A stretch of DNA of 47,730 nucleotides from JBJEDU01 sp051872395 (GCA_051872395.1 JBJEDU010000008.1:1-47730), one strand, 5' to 3'; numbered from the stretch's first letter, positions 8,104-17,132 are shown. Numbers and translations are program-made. The notes: generated by a model from the letters alone, not told the origin.

Positions 8104-8793
8104 CTATTTTTCATATTTTCTCGAACATTTGTTCAAAAATGAATAATAACACTCTTTTCCAACGATGATATGATCAACCATTTTAATACCAATTTTGTTT
8201 GTTTGTTCTTTTAAAGATGCGGTAATTAAAATATCATTTTTCGAAGGTAAAAAATCTCCACTGGTGTGATTATGGAATACATAATATTTTTTAGCGCGAC
8301 AATCTATTAAAGTGTTCAAAATATTTATGAGAGTTACCCTAACCTCATCAATTGAAAACATAGTGAAAAATTTTTCTTTGACAACTCGATTTCTTTTATT
8401 GAGGGCAACGATGAGTAATATCTCTTTATCTTCGGAATACAAATCAATTTTGTACTTATCAATAATTTTTATTGGATCATACAAATAATTTTCGGTATTA
8501 TTAACCATCTTGAATTGGCGATTAGATAATTCAAAACAAGACTTAATTTTTAAAGCGTTAGCGAGCGAAATACCCTTAAAAGAACATAAGTCATTAATGG
8601 TCAATAAGTGTAAATTATTTAACCCACTATTTTCATAAATTATTTTGTGAGCAATATCGATTGCCGATTCGTTTTTAGTGCCAGAATTAATAATTATCGC
8701 TAATAATTCAACATCACTTAATGATTCAATTCCATATTTTAATGCCTTCTCTCTCGGCCTTTCATCTACTGGTAAATTTTTGATTTTTCCCAT
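8104..8793 (-). CDS. radC: RadC-family JAMM-domain protein
   Basis: This 229-aa protein has the RadC layout: N-terminal IKNLPVDERPREKALKYG, a helix-hairpin-helix region (about 40-90), and a C-terminal MPN/JAMM domain with the metal motif FHNHTSGDFLPSKND (the usual HNHPSGD has Thr for Pro here). The function of RadC is not settled; it was once tied to repair, and related proteins occur on mobile elements. The start is ATG 8793, one base after the stop of the preceding 60-aa gene, suggesting translational coupling; GGAA is the only weak SD. Upstream in-frame GTG 8820 would overlap that gene. Confidence 0.9.
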   Translation of the reverse strand: MGKIKNLPVDERPREKALKYGIESLSDVELLAIIINSGTKNESAIDIAHKIIYENSGLNNLHLLTINDLCSFKGISLANALKIKSCFELSNRQFKMVNNTENYLYDPIKIIDKYKIDLYSEDKEILLIVALNKRNRVVKEKFFTMFSIDEVRVTLINILNTLIDCRAKKYYVFHNHTSGDFLPSKNDILITASLKEQTNKIGIKMVDHIIVGKECYYSFLNKCSRKYEK

Positions 8794-8794
8794 C

Positions 8795-8977
8795 TTAATT
8801 CCAAGTAAATTTCCAACCACCCGGAACTGTCACTGTTCCTTTGTTAGAAACAAATAATCGATAAATAACAATCGCTAATAAGGCCGCAGCACAAACAGCG
8901 AGCACAGCCGTCAAAGTGATAGCTTCACCAACAACATGTTCCTTAAGTTCTTTTTGAGTTAAAGTTCTAATTTCCAT
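8795..8977 (-). CDS. Unrecognised 60-aa membrane peptide between valS and radC
   Basis: The frame opens at an ATG with a near-perfect SD (TAGGAGGA, six bases away) and stops one base before radC. The peptide has a polar N-terminus (MEIRTLTQKELKEHVVGEA), one long Ala/Leu/Val-rich segment (about residues 19-44, ending IVIYRLF), and a polar aromatic tail (NKGTVTVPGGWKFTWN). The N-terminus loosely recalls double-glycine leader peptides (LT..EL...V.G), but the Gly-Gly cleavage pair is absent (Gly-Glu instead). No transporter or maturation gene is nearby. I do not recognise the family. A strong SD, a coupled downstream gene and a non-random hydropathy pattern make it a real gene in my view. Confidence 0.75.
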   Translation of the reverse strand: MEIRTLTQKELKEHVVGEAITLTAVLAVCAAALLAIVIYRLFVSNKGTVTVPGGWKFTWN

Positions 8978-9008
8978 AAAAAATCCTCCTATTATTTAAT
9001 TAGGAGGA
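8978..9008 (-). promoter_or_regulatory. Hairpin that is both terminator-like and SD-sequestering
   Basis: TCCTCCTA (8984-8991 on +) and TAGGAGGA (9001-9008) form an 8-bp perfect stem around a 9-nt loop. On the minus-strand RNA the upstream arm is UCCUCCUA, and the downstream arm UAGGAGGA is the Shine-Dalgarno of the 60-aa gene. It is followed by exactly six U and then the AUG. The element could end valS transcripts, or hide the SD of the peptide gene, or both. Confidence 0.6.
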
Positions 9009-9041
9009 AATTTTAATTTTGATTATAAAATTTTGAAATTT

Positions 9042-11630
9042 TTATAAATTATTTAATTTTTCTAATAAAAGAGATAGATTTTCTTTATGCTTTTCTAATT
9101 TAGTTCTTTCTAATTCGATCTTTTCTTTTGGCGCTTTTGCGACAAAACCTGGATTGTTTAGCATTCTTTCAGAACGATTAATTTCGTTCTCTTCAAAATC
9201 AATATCTTTAATAAGTTTTTGTTTTTGTTCATCTTTAGATAATAAACTTCCGATCAATAATTCGCCGTTTTGATAAATGAAAGTCTCTCCACTTAATGTA
9301 AATTTATCAACAACTTGAATAGCTTTAGCGAAAGTAAATCTTTCAAGATAAGACATATATCCATCAAATGGTTTTTCTTTGAATTTAATGCTTAATGGTA
9401 AAGAAGAGTTAGGCGCTAATTTGTTAACGATTTTATAATTTCTAACATCTTTAATCATGTTTAATAAGCAATCAACTTGAGCGTCATATGAATTATCAAT
9501 TAATTTCTTGTTAACTTTTGGATACGATTCTTCCATTACACTATTCATATGATTTGGAAGAGATAAATACATCTCTTCAGCAATGAATGGTGTATATGGA
9601 TAAATTAATAAAATTATGTTTTTGATACAGTAATAAAGTGTATTCTTTGTTCCAATAATAATTTCCTCATTATCACTAGATAAACTAACTTTACTCATTT
9701 CTAGATATGATGAGCAAAAATCATCATATACAAAGTTGTATAAATGTTGGCTGGCTGCATTAAAATCATACTTGTCCATATTTTTGGTGATGTTTTTAAT
9801 CGCTATTTGCATCTTATTAACAATCCATTTATCTAATGGAGATAAAACGCATTTTGTAATATCTTTTGGAGTAAATCCTTCATCTAAAACACTTAAGACA
9901 TAACGAGTTGAATTCCAAATTTTATTTAAATAGTTCATTGAAGATTGAACTTTTTCTTCAATGTATCTCATATCTTGTCCTGGAGTAGAATTAGTGGTCA
10001 AGAAATATCTAAGTGCGTCCGCACCATATTTATCAATGACTAATAAAGGATCGACACCATTTCCTAAAGTTTTAGACATTTTTCTTCCGAGTTCATCTCT
10101 TACTAATCCATGGATTAAAACATCATTAAATGGACGTTTATTCGTCGCATTTAAAGATTGGAAAATCATTCTACTAACCCAGAAGAAAATAATATCATAC
10201 GCTGTAACAAGACAACTGGTTGGGAAATATCTATTTAAATCTTCAGTTTCATTAGGCCATCCTAAAGTTGAAAATGGCCATAATCCACTAGAAAACCAAG
10301 TATCAAGTACATCATTTTCTTGTTCATAATTTTCAATATCGATTGGAGGTTCTTCACTTACCAACACCTCACCAGTTTGCTTATTATAATAAGCAGGAAT
10401 TCTATGACCCCACCACAACTGACGAGAAATACACCAATCTTCAACGTTGTTCATCCATTGAGTGAAAACCTTTTCAAATCTTTTTGGAACAAAATTTACT
10501 TTTCCTTTTCCTTTTTGATTTTTTAAAGCTTCATCCGCTAAAGGTCTCATTTTAACAAACCATTGTTTTGATAAAACTGGTTCGACAATCGCATGGCTTC
10601 TTTCAGAATGACCGACTGGATGGACAATTTCCTCTTTTTTAATGAAATTACCTTGTTCTTCAATATCTTTAATTAATTGTTCACGACAAACGAAACGATC
10701 CATTCCTTCGTATTTACCACATTTTTCATTCATTGTGGCATCTTTGTTCATGATGATAGGTTTTGGAAAATGATATTTTTCACCAATAATAAAGTCATTT
10801 GGGTCATGAGCAGGTGTACATTTCATTGCCCCAGTTCCAAAATCTAATTCAACATATTCATCAGCAATGACCACTAATTTGTCCCCGTTAGCGGGATTGA
10901 TAACATATTTTCCAACAAATTTTTGATATCTTTCATCGTTTGGATTAACAACAACACAAACATCGCCAAACATCGTTTCCGGTCGAGTGGTCGCAACAAT
11001 TAAATATTCATCACTATCAACAACTGGATATTTGAAATAATACATATATCCTTTGTCATCTTCGTGAATAACTTCAACATTTGATAAAGCAGTTTTTTGA
11101 ACAGGGTCCCAATTGATAATTTTTTCGCCTTGATAAATTAATCCTTTGTTATATAAATCAACAAATACTTTTCTAACAGCTTTATTTAAGCCTTCATCAA
11201 GTGTAAATCTTTCTCTTGAATAATCTAGGCTCAATCCCATTTTTGCCCATTGATCATGAATCGAATCAGCGTATTCTTGTTTCCATTCCCAAGCTTTCTT
11301 TAAAAATTCTTCACGGGTAATTTTAGTGACATCAACACCAGAATTTCTCAATTTTTCCATAACTTTGGCTTGGGTAGCAATACCTGCATGGTCCATTCCT
11401 GGAAGCCATAAAACATCATAGCCTTTCATTCTTTTATAACGGGCAATAATATCTTGAATTGTCGTATTCCAAGCATGACCAATATGTAATTTACCTGTAA
11501 CATTTGGGGGAGGAATGACCATAGAAAAAGGTTTTTTAGTTATATCACCTGCGGTAAAATAACCTTCTTTTTTCCATTTATCATATTTACCTTGTTCCAC
11601 TAATTTAGGATCATATCTTTTATCTAGCAT
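9042..11630 (-). CDS. valS: Valyl-tRNA synthetase
   Basis: ValRS (862 aa) charges tRNA-Val. The class I HIGH motif is seen in PPPNVTGKLHIGHAW (about residues 40-54), KMSKS as GRKMSKTLGNG (about residue 520), and the C-terminal coiled-coil arm (about 805-862, rich in Lys/Glu/Leu) is present. Length matches bacterial ValRS. Start ATG 11630 is chosen for the AAGGAGA seven bases upstream; the earlier in-frame ATG 11658-11660 lies inside the T-box terminator hairpin. It is controlled by the T-box leader at 11646-11845. Confidence 0.98.
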   Translation of the reverse strand: MLDKRYDPKLVEQGKYDKWKKEGYFTAGDITKKPFSMVIPPPNVTGKLHIGHAWNTTIQDIIARYKRMKGYDVLWLPGMDHAGIATQAKVMEKLRNSGVDVTKITREEFLKKAWEWKQEYADSIHDQWAKMGLSLDYSRERFTLDEGLNKAVRKVFVDLYNKGLIYQGEKIINWDPVQKTALSNVEVIHEDDKGYMYYFKYPVVDSDEYLIVATTRPETMFGDVCVVVNPNDERYQKFVGKYVINPANGDKLVVIADEYVELDFGTGAMKCTPAHDPNDFIIGEKYHFPKPIIMNKDATMNEKCGKYEGMDRFVCREQLIKDIEEQGNFIKKEEIVHPVGHSERSHAIVEPVLSKQWFVKMRPLADEALKNQKGKGKVNFVPKRFEKVFTQWMNNVEDWCISRQLWWGHRIPAYYNKQTGEVLVSEEPPIDIENYEQENDVLDTWFSSGLWPFSTLGWPNETEDLNRYFPTSCLVTAYDIIFFWVSRMIFQSLNATNKRPFNDVLIHGLVRDELGRKMSKTLGNGVDPLLVIDKYGADALRYFLTTNSTPGQDMRYIEEKVQSSMNYLNKIWNSTRYVLSVLDEGFTPKDITKCVLSPLDKWIVNKMQIAIKNITKNMDKYDFNAASQHLYNFVYDDFCSSYLEMSKVSLSSDNEEIIIGTKNTLYYCIKNIILLIYPYTPFIAEEMYLSLPNHMNSVMEESYPKVNKKLIDNSYDAQVDCLLNMIKDVRNYKIVNKLAPNSSLPLSIKFKEKPFDGYMSYLERFTFAKAIQVVDKFTLSGETFIYQNGELLIGSLLSKDEQKQKLIKDIDFEENEINRSERMLNNPGFVAKAPKEKIELERTKLEKHKENLSLLLEKLNNL

Positions 11631-11645
11631 AACAATCTCCTTTAT

Positions 11646-11845
11646 AAATAAAAATGGCATCCTTATTTTTCATAAGGACGCCATTATAAGCGCGGTACCA
11701 CCTTATTTCATTGTATGTAAACAATGCTCTTAATTATTTTTTGTTCTCCAAAGCGACCTTCACGATTTCTTGTAATCAGGCTTCCACCATCCCTGAATCT
11801 CTATATACTTGATAATCGTTACTCCTCTTTTTCAACGAACAACCA
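11646..11845 (-). promoter_or_regulatory. T-box riboswitch controlling valS (Val specifier GUC)
   Basis: The conserved T-box sequence AAGGTGGTACCGCG lies at 11691-11704 on the minus strand. Downstream, GGCGUCCUUAU/AUAAGGAUGCC forms a terminator stem (about 11656-11681) followed by U-rich sequence. Upstream, the Stem I region begins with GAGGAGTA. The specifier fits the usual GAA-N-codon spacing, GAAGGUCGC, giving GUC (11755-11757), a valine codon. Uncharged tRNA-Val should favour the antiterminator and switch valS on. Confidence 0.95.
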
Positions 11846-11846
11846 T

Positions 11847-11876
11847 ATTATATTATTTATCCAATAATATTTTCAA
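11847..11876 (-). promoter_or_regulatory. Promoter of the valS T-box transcript
   Basis: TTGAAA (11871-11876) and TATAAT (11847-11852) on the minus strand, 18 bases apart. The box overlaps the last codons of engB and places the start of transcription at the base of T-box Stem I, near 11840. Confidence 0.65.
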
Positions 11877-12438
11877 TCGCAATATTTATCCTATTTGACG
11901 AATTTTTATCGTAGATAGAATAATAGATGATATCTTGTGGATTTAAATTTTGACTTTCCACTTCTTTTTTAATTTTGTGTTTTTCACTTTGATTAATTTT
12001 ATCAGTCTTTGTAAGCACTAAAATATATGGAATGTTATTTTGATTAAATAAATCAACGATATCGAGTTCATCTTGTGAAAATTTTCTTCGAGAATCTAAA
12101 AGAAGAATTCCACCTTTTAATCTCGAAGTATCCATGAAAAATGATTCCATCATTTCCACAAATAAACGATCTAAGTCAATTCCCCCTTTAGCGAAGCCGT
12201 ATCCAGGAGCGTCCACTAAATAGAACTTATTATCGACATTATAATAATTAAGCAATCTAGTATGACCTGGTTTAGATGAAGTAAACGCTAATTTTTTGTT
12301 GTTACACAAACAATTAATCAAACTGCTTTTACCAACATTACTTTTCCCGCAAATAATGATTTCTTTCATTAATTCTTTGGGGCATTCTTCACGTTTGGAA
12401 GCGCTCTTAACAAATTTAGTATTTTTAAAATTAATCAT
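11857..12438 (-). CDS. engB: Ribosome biogenesis GTPase EngB (YsxC/YihA)
   Basis: EngB (193 aa) is a small TrmE/Era-type GTPase needed for 50S subunit assembly. The G1 motif GKSNVGKSSLIN is at about 32-43, G3 DAPGYGFAK at about 78-86, G4 TKTDK at about 147-151. Full length. It starts four bases after the lon stop with no SD, so translation is probably coupled to lon. Order tig-lon-engB matches Bacillus, minus clpX. Confidence 0.95.
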   Translation of the reverse strand: MINFKNTKFVKSASKREECPKELMKEIIICGKSNVGKSSLINCLCNNKKLAFTSSKPGHTRLLNYYNVDNKFYLVDAPGYGFAKGGIDLDRLFVEMMESFFMDTSRLKGGILLLDSRRKFSQDELDIVDLFNQNNIPYILVLTKTDKINQSEKHKIKKEVESQNLNPQDIIYYSIYDKNSSNRINIAIENIIG

Positions 12439-12442
12439 CGTT

Positions 12443-14767
12443 TTATTTTATTAACGCAATATTATATGCGTCATCAACTGAATCCATGAAACAAATGTTT
12501 AAGTTGTTTTTAACTTCCAAAGGAAGTTCACTAACATCTCTTTCATTTTTTCTTGGAACAATTATTGTCTTAATTCCGCTTCTTAAAGCCGCTAAAGATT
12601 TCTCTCTAAGTCCACCAATTGGTAAAGCGAGACCTCTTAAAGTTACCTCTCCAGTCATCGCTACATCTGGATTGACAGGTGTTTTACTAAGACAAGAAAT
12701 AATCGCTAATGTAATTGCCACACCTGCACTTGGTCCATCTTTTGGAACAGCGCCTTCTGGAACGTGAATATGAATATCAACACTATCTAAAGAATCAATT
12801 GGAATATTGTATTTACTAGCGTTAGATTTGACAAAGTCAAAAGCAATTGAACAACTTTCTTTCATGACATCGCCAAGATTACCAGTTAATACTAACCCAC
12901 CTTTGCCTTTAAAATCATTGACTTCAATTGGAAGAATATCTCCACCATATTGAGTGTACGCTAAACCAGTAACAACTCCAATTTGTGGTTTTCCCTCTTT
13001 AATATTGTTATCAAAAATTTCTTGTTTTAAGTACGCTTTGACTTTGTCAACATCAATGACTGCAGATTTAGTCTTTGGATTTTTAACAAATTCAACAGCA
13101 ACTTTTCTTAAGCAACTAGCAATTCTTCTTTCCAATTCACGAACACCACTTTCACGCGTATATCTTTGAATGATATATAAAAGCGCTTCATCAGTGAATG
13201 TAACTTTCTTTTTAGATAAACCATTAATTTCAATTTGCTTAGCCACTAAATGGTCTTTTGCAATATTTAATTTTTCATATTCGGTATATGAATTAATTTC
13301 AATTAATTCTAGTCTATCTCTCAATGGTTCAGGAATATTCTCTAAATAATTTGCGGTACAAATAAATAGAACATCACTTAAATCATATGGTTCTTCAAGA
13401 TAATTATCATTAAATGCGGTGTTTTGTTCAGGGTCCAATACTTCAAGAAGAGCACTTGCAGGATCACCTTTATATGAACTGGCTAATTTATCGATTTCAT
13501 CGAGCAAAAATACAGGGTTAGTAACTCCCGCTTTTCTCATTCCTTGAATAATTCTTCCTGGCATTGATCCAACATATGTTCTTCTATGTCCTCTGATTTC
13601 AGCTTCATCAGAAATACCACCCAAGCTAGCTTTAAAAAACTTTCTTCCTAACGCTCGAGCGATGGATTTACCAAGAGAAGTTTTTCCGCATCCTGGCGGA
13701 CCATAAAAACATAAAATTGGAGATTTTAAATTACCTGTCAATTTCTTGACAGCAAGATATTCTATAATTCTCTTTTTTGGTTCTTCTAAGCCAAAATGGT
13801 CTTCATTTAATATTTTTTCAACATTATCGAGATTTTCATTATCTTCCGTTTTATCAAACCATGGAACACTTAATAATGTATCAATATAGTTTTGTACAAG
13901 CGCTCCTTCAAGTGAGCCAGGTGGCATCATTTGAAATTTCTTAACTTCGCTCTTAACTTTTGCTTTGACATTTTCTGGATATGGATTTTTTTCGATTGTT
14001 TCTAAAATTTTATCCATATCATGGCCATCATCGTCATCACCTAATTCTTTTCTAATGGCCTTCATTTTTTCTCTTAAGAAATATTCTTTTTGAGATTTTT
14101 CACTCGATTTTCTCACTGAGTCAACAAGGATATTTTCGATTTCATTCTTTTGCATTTCTCCATTGAGAAGTTCAAGAATTAAATCTAATAATTGTTGAAT
14201 AGTATCAATTTCTAGACCTCTTTGTTTTTCTTCGCTAGATATTTGTAAAGAAGAAAGCAAAGAATAACACATATTTGTAGCATTCTTTGTTCTTAAAATA
14301 ACGTTAATTGTATTCTTTTGCAAGCGATTGACTATAGCACTATTATCTTGAATATAGTTTGTCACACTATCGATGACAGCTTGATTGACAGCGTTATCAT
14401 ATTTTTCAAGAGGCACTACTGTACCGGTCGCAGCGAAAAAATTACGTTCGGTTAATTCGATATTATCAATCGCTACTCTATCGATTGGTTCAATCCTAAT
14501 TTTTATAAAATTAGATTTTTCCGCTATACTTGTAATTCGACAAATTGTACCTGTTAAATACAAATCATTAACTCCCGGATTGTCAATTTCGGGATCTTTT
14601 TGGCTAGTAACCAATATCAAATTATCGCTACCATCTTTGGAAGCGTAAATAGCATTAACTGAAATTGGTCTTCCAGCATCAATGTACGATGATACTCCTG
14701 GATAGAATATTGCTCCTTTTGTAATCAACAACGGGAGCGTAAACTTATTGTCAATTTTTTCTGACAT
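12443..14767 (-). CDS. lon: ATP-dependent protease Lon
   Basis: Lon (774 aa) is a cytoplasmic AAA+ serine protease that degrades damaged and regulatory proteins. It has the N-terminal LON substrate domain (about 10-205), Walker A GPPGCGKTS (about residue 355), Walker B FLLDEIDK, and the protease domain with Ser680 (KDGPSAGVA) and Lys723 (GGLREKSLAA), 43 residues apart as in other Lon proteases. Strong SD AAAGGAGG lies upstream of ATG 14767. It follows tig; clpX, which normally lies between them, is absent. Confidence 0.98.
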   Translation of the reverse strand: MSEKIDNKFTLPLLITKGAIFYPGVSSYIDAGRPISVNAIYASKDGSDNLILVTSQKDPEIDNPGVNDLYLTGTICRITSIAEKSNFIKIRIEPIDRVAIDNIELTERNFFAATGTVVPLEKYDNAVNQAVIDSVTNYIQDNSAIVNRLQKNTINVILRTKNATNMCYSLLSSLQISSEEKQRGLEIDTIQQLLDLILELLNGEMQKNEIENILVDSVRKSSEKSQKEYFLREKMKAIRKELGDDDDGHDMDKILETIEKNPYPENVKAKVKSEVKKFQMMPPGSLEGALVQNYIDTLLSVPWFDKTEDNENLDNVEKILNEDHFGLEEPKKRIIEYLAVKKLTGNLKSPILCFYGPPGCGKTSLGKSIARALGRKFFKASLGGISDEAEIRGHRRTYVGSMPGRIIQGMRKAGVTNPVFLLDEIDKLASSYKGDPASALLEVLDPEQNTAFNDNYLEEPYDLSDVLFICTANYLENIPEPLRDRLELIEINSYTEYEKLNIAKDHLVAKQIEINGLSKKKVTFTDEALLYIIQRYTRESGVRELERRIASCLRKVAVEFVKNPKTKSAVIDVDKVKAYLKQEIFDNNIKEGKPQIGVVTGLAYTQYGGDILPIEVNDFKGKGGLVLTGNLGDVMKESCSIAFDFVKSNASKYNIPIDSLDSVDIHIHVPEGAVPKDGPSAGVAITLAIISCLSKTPVNPDVAMTGEVTLRGLALPIGGLREKSLAALRSGIKTIIVPRKNERDVSELPLEVKNNLNICFMDSVDDAYNIALIK

Positions 14768-14825
14768 ATGTTTATACCTCCTTTTTTAGAAGCATGAAGT
14801 AGTAGAAGAGTTTTTAAAAGAAGTT

Positions 14826-16100
14826 TTAGTTATTGTTGTCGTATAAGAAGTTGTCAATATGATTCATTTTTACGTTATTACGGAATTCTTCAACTTGTTG
14901 CGCTAAAGCTTTCTTAACGTCTTCTAATTTCATATTGTATTGTTCTGACATTTTAGCGTATTCAAATTCTAAATCTTCATCAGAAACAGTAATGTTTTCT
15001 TTTTCACCAACAGCTTGAACAGTAAAATATTCTTTTGCATCATGCTCAGCTTGTGTGTGCATTGTTTCGTTGAGTTGTTCTTCGGTTTGACCAACAATAC
15101 TTAAGTATTGTTCCATATTGAGTCCAGATTGGCTTAAACGATTCAGCATATCCTTTTTCATTGACTCAACTTGGCTATCAATAATTTCGTGTGGTAAATC
15201 AATTGTTGAACCTTCAACGATTTTTTCGATTAATTTATGCATGTATGAATGACGTGCATCTCTTTCTTTTGTCACTTTTAATTCAGCAGCGCGTTTTTCT
15301 TTTAATTGTTCAACAGTTTCAACATTAGGAATATTTAATTCTTTAACAAATTCATCATTTAATTCAGGTAATTCCTTAGTTTTAACTTCGTGAACGGTAA
15401 CTGCAAATACAGCAGCTTTGCCTTTTAAATTTTCAACATAATTTTCTGGGAAAGTAATGTTGACATCTTTTTGTTCTCCGGCTTTTGTACCCACTAATTG
15501 GTCTTCGAATCCAGGAACGAAACTATTTGAACCTAATTCTAATTCATAGTTAGTAGCGCTTCCGCCTTCGAAAGGAACACCATCAACTGTTCCGACAAAA
15601 TCAATGACGACTGTATCACCATTTTCTGCTGCAGATTCTTTTGTAACTAACATAGCTTTTTCGCCTTGGGTTTTGGCGATGTCGTTCATAACATCTTCAT
15701 CAGTGACTGTCACTGTTTCTTTTCCGATTTGTAAACCAGTATATTCACCTAATGCAACTTCTGGCTTGGTTGGAATGACGAATTTTAATTCTAATTCAGT
15801 GTCACTTACTTTAGTAACGTCGACTTGTGGTCTAGCATATGGTTCGATTTTATCATTATTAATGATATCAGTATAAATAGGACCTAAAACAGCGTTAATA
15901 GCGTCATCTAACACTTTTCCTTGATCAACTTTTTCCTTAACGAGATTTAATGGGGCTTTACCTTTTCTAAAGCCTTTGACAGTAACATCTTTTGCAAATT
16001 TATTAAAAGACTTATTTTGAGCATCTTTCCATGTCTTTTCATCAACTGTAACTAAGACTTCAACATGGCAATGTTCTAATTTGTTTATTTTCTTTTCCAT
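14826..16100 (-). CDS. tig: Trigger factor
   Basis: Trigger factor (424 aa) is the ribosome-bound chaperone and prolyl isomerase that meets nascent chains. The ribosome-docking signature GFRKGKAP is at about 46-53. The FKBP-type PPIase domain (about 150-240) contains DTVVIDFVGTVDGVPFEGG, and the helical substrate-binding C-terminal domain follows. Start ATG 16100 is preceded by GGAGGAAAATAAA; an in-frame codon eight residues upstream lacks this spacing. A candidate promoter is at 16140-16167. Confidence 0.97.
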   Translation of the reverse strand: MEKKINKLEHCHVEVLVTVDEKTWKDAQNKSFNKFAKDVTVKGFRKGKAPLNLVKEKVDQGKVLDDAINAVLGPIYTDIINNDKIEPYARPQVDVTKVSDTELELKFVIPTKPEVALGEYTGLQIGKETVTVTDEDVMNDIAKTQGEKAMLVTKESAAENGDTVVIDFVGTVDGVPFEGGSATNYELELGSNSFVPGFEDQLVGTKAGEQKDVNITFPENYVENLKGKAAVFAVTVHEVKTKELPELNDEFVKELNIPNVETVEQLKEKRAAELKVTKERDARHSYMHKLIEKIVEGSTIDLPHEIIDSQVESMKKDMLNRLSQSGLNMEQYLSIVGQTEEQLNETMHTQAEHDAKEYFTVQAVGEKENITVSDEDLEFEYAKMSEQYNMKLEDVKKALAQQVEEFRNNVKMNHIDNFLYDNNN

Positions 16101-16139
16101 TTTATTTTCCTCCGTATAAAACAAACGCGTGCGATAATT

Positions 16140-16167
16140 ATTTTACTATAAAATAAACTTCATACAA
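16140..16167 (-). promoter_or_regulatory. Candidate promoter of tig
   Basis: TTGTAT (16162-16167) and TAAAAT (16140-16145) on the minus strand, 16 bases apart, about 40 bases upstream of the tig ATG. Confidence 0.45.
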
Positions 16168-16182
16168 GCGAAATGATATATT

Positions 16183-17085
16183 TTATAAAAATTCTTTGAT
16201 TTTGTTTTTATAATCCATGACATTTTTTAAAGATATTTCTGCTTTTTCAATTTCGTCAAGCGTCTCAGCGTTATCTTCTTTTAATAAATCACATCCAATG
16301 AGTTTTAAGGCAAAAAAGATAACTAAAGAATCACCTTCAAAATCATATGGAAATAGATTTGAAATATAAAGAAGTAGTACTTCAGTCATGTTTTTAACAA
16401 GGACAGGATTTTTATTAATTGAATGAATATTTTTTAAAACTTGATTAAATAGTTCAGATTGAAATGGATCAGTGGTATTTAAAGGATTGATTTTAATAAT
16501 CTCTCCATCTTTTATTTTATATAAAAACTCGTGATTGATTTTTGAACGAATGCATCGAAAAATTATATAATTTTTTGTCGTTCGAGAAAATTTATCACCA
16601 GACAAAATATTTTGAAGTTTAGTAATGTAATGAAATAAATCTTCATCTTTGATTAACTCAATAGCAGAGATTATATCTTCGTCTTTAGAAGAAGTAAGCA
16701 ATGTATCATCGATATATTTCCAAATTGATATTAATCTACTTTGTTCTTTTTCTTTCGAAGCAATTTCTCTTGGCAAATCTTTTAAAGCCTCTTCCACGAC
16801 TTGAGAATAATACGGAAGTTGATAATAATAATCTAATTCACTACGCGCTTCGTCAAAGCGATTAAGCAAAAATAATATTTGAAAATGAATTTTGATAAGC
16901 AAATCTAATCTTCCTTCAAGAATCTTTCTTTTTTCTTTAATAACGCTTAAAGCTTCTAAAGGTTTTCCAAGGGCAATAAAAGAAGAAATACGATAAAAAT
17001 TATCATCAATATCTTCGCTTTTTTCAGTAATCTTAATTACTAATTCATAGTTTTGTTTTTCCATTAATGTTTTAATATTATCCAT
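16183..17085 (-). CDS. Helical-repeat (TPR-like) protein of unknown function
   Basis: This 300-aa soluble protein is nearly all predicted helix. The first 130 residues look like degenerate tetratricopeptide repeats (for example FYRISSFIALGKPLEALSVI, then FQILFLLNRFDEARSELDYY). The rest is a helical domain without motifs I know. There is no signal peptide or membrane segment. It resembles the uncharacterised TPR-like proteins seen in Mollicutes and Bacilli (possibly DUF3196), but I cannot confirm that. AAAAGG lies eight bases before ATG 17085. A 32-nt sequence shared with the rluD upstream region overlaps its upstream region. Confidence 0.65.
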   Translation of the reverse strand: MDNIKTLMEKQNYELVIKITEKSEDIDDNFYRISSFIALGKPLEALSVIKEKRKILEGRLDLLIKIHFQILFLLNRFDEARSELDYYYQLPYYSQVVEEALKDLPREIASKEKEQSRLISIWKYIDDTLLTSSKDEDIISAIELIKDEDLFHYITKLQNILSGDKFSRTTKNYIIFRCIRSKINHEFLYKIKDGEIIKINPLNTTDPFQSELFNQVLKNIHSINKNPVLVKNMTEVLLLYISNLFPYDFEGDSLVIFFALKLIGCDLLKEDNAETLDEIEKAEISLKNVMDYKNKIKEFL

Positions 17086-17100
17086 AGTTAATACCTTTTA

Positions 17101-17132
17101 TAGTAGTTTTTTAGTATAAATTTAGTTAGTTT
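17101..17132. repeat. Copy 1 of a 32-nt intergenic repeat
   Basis: This stretch matches 23847-23878 with one mismatch near its end, where the flanks then diverge; the first 24 bases are identical. In both copies, read on the minus strand, it starts at the last codons of one gene, carries the stop, a TATACT box and a CTACTA run, and leads to the next gene. Confidence 0.7.

Noticed and set aside
8795..8977. Class II bacteriocin with a double-glycine leader
   Set aside because: The leader-like pattern is off by one and ends Gly-Glu, not Gly-Gly/Ala/Ser. No peptidase-transporter or immunity gene is in the window. Left as unrecognised.
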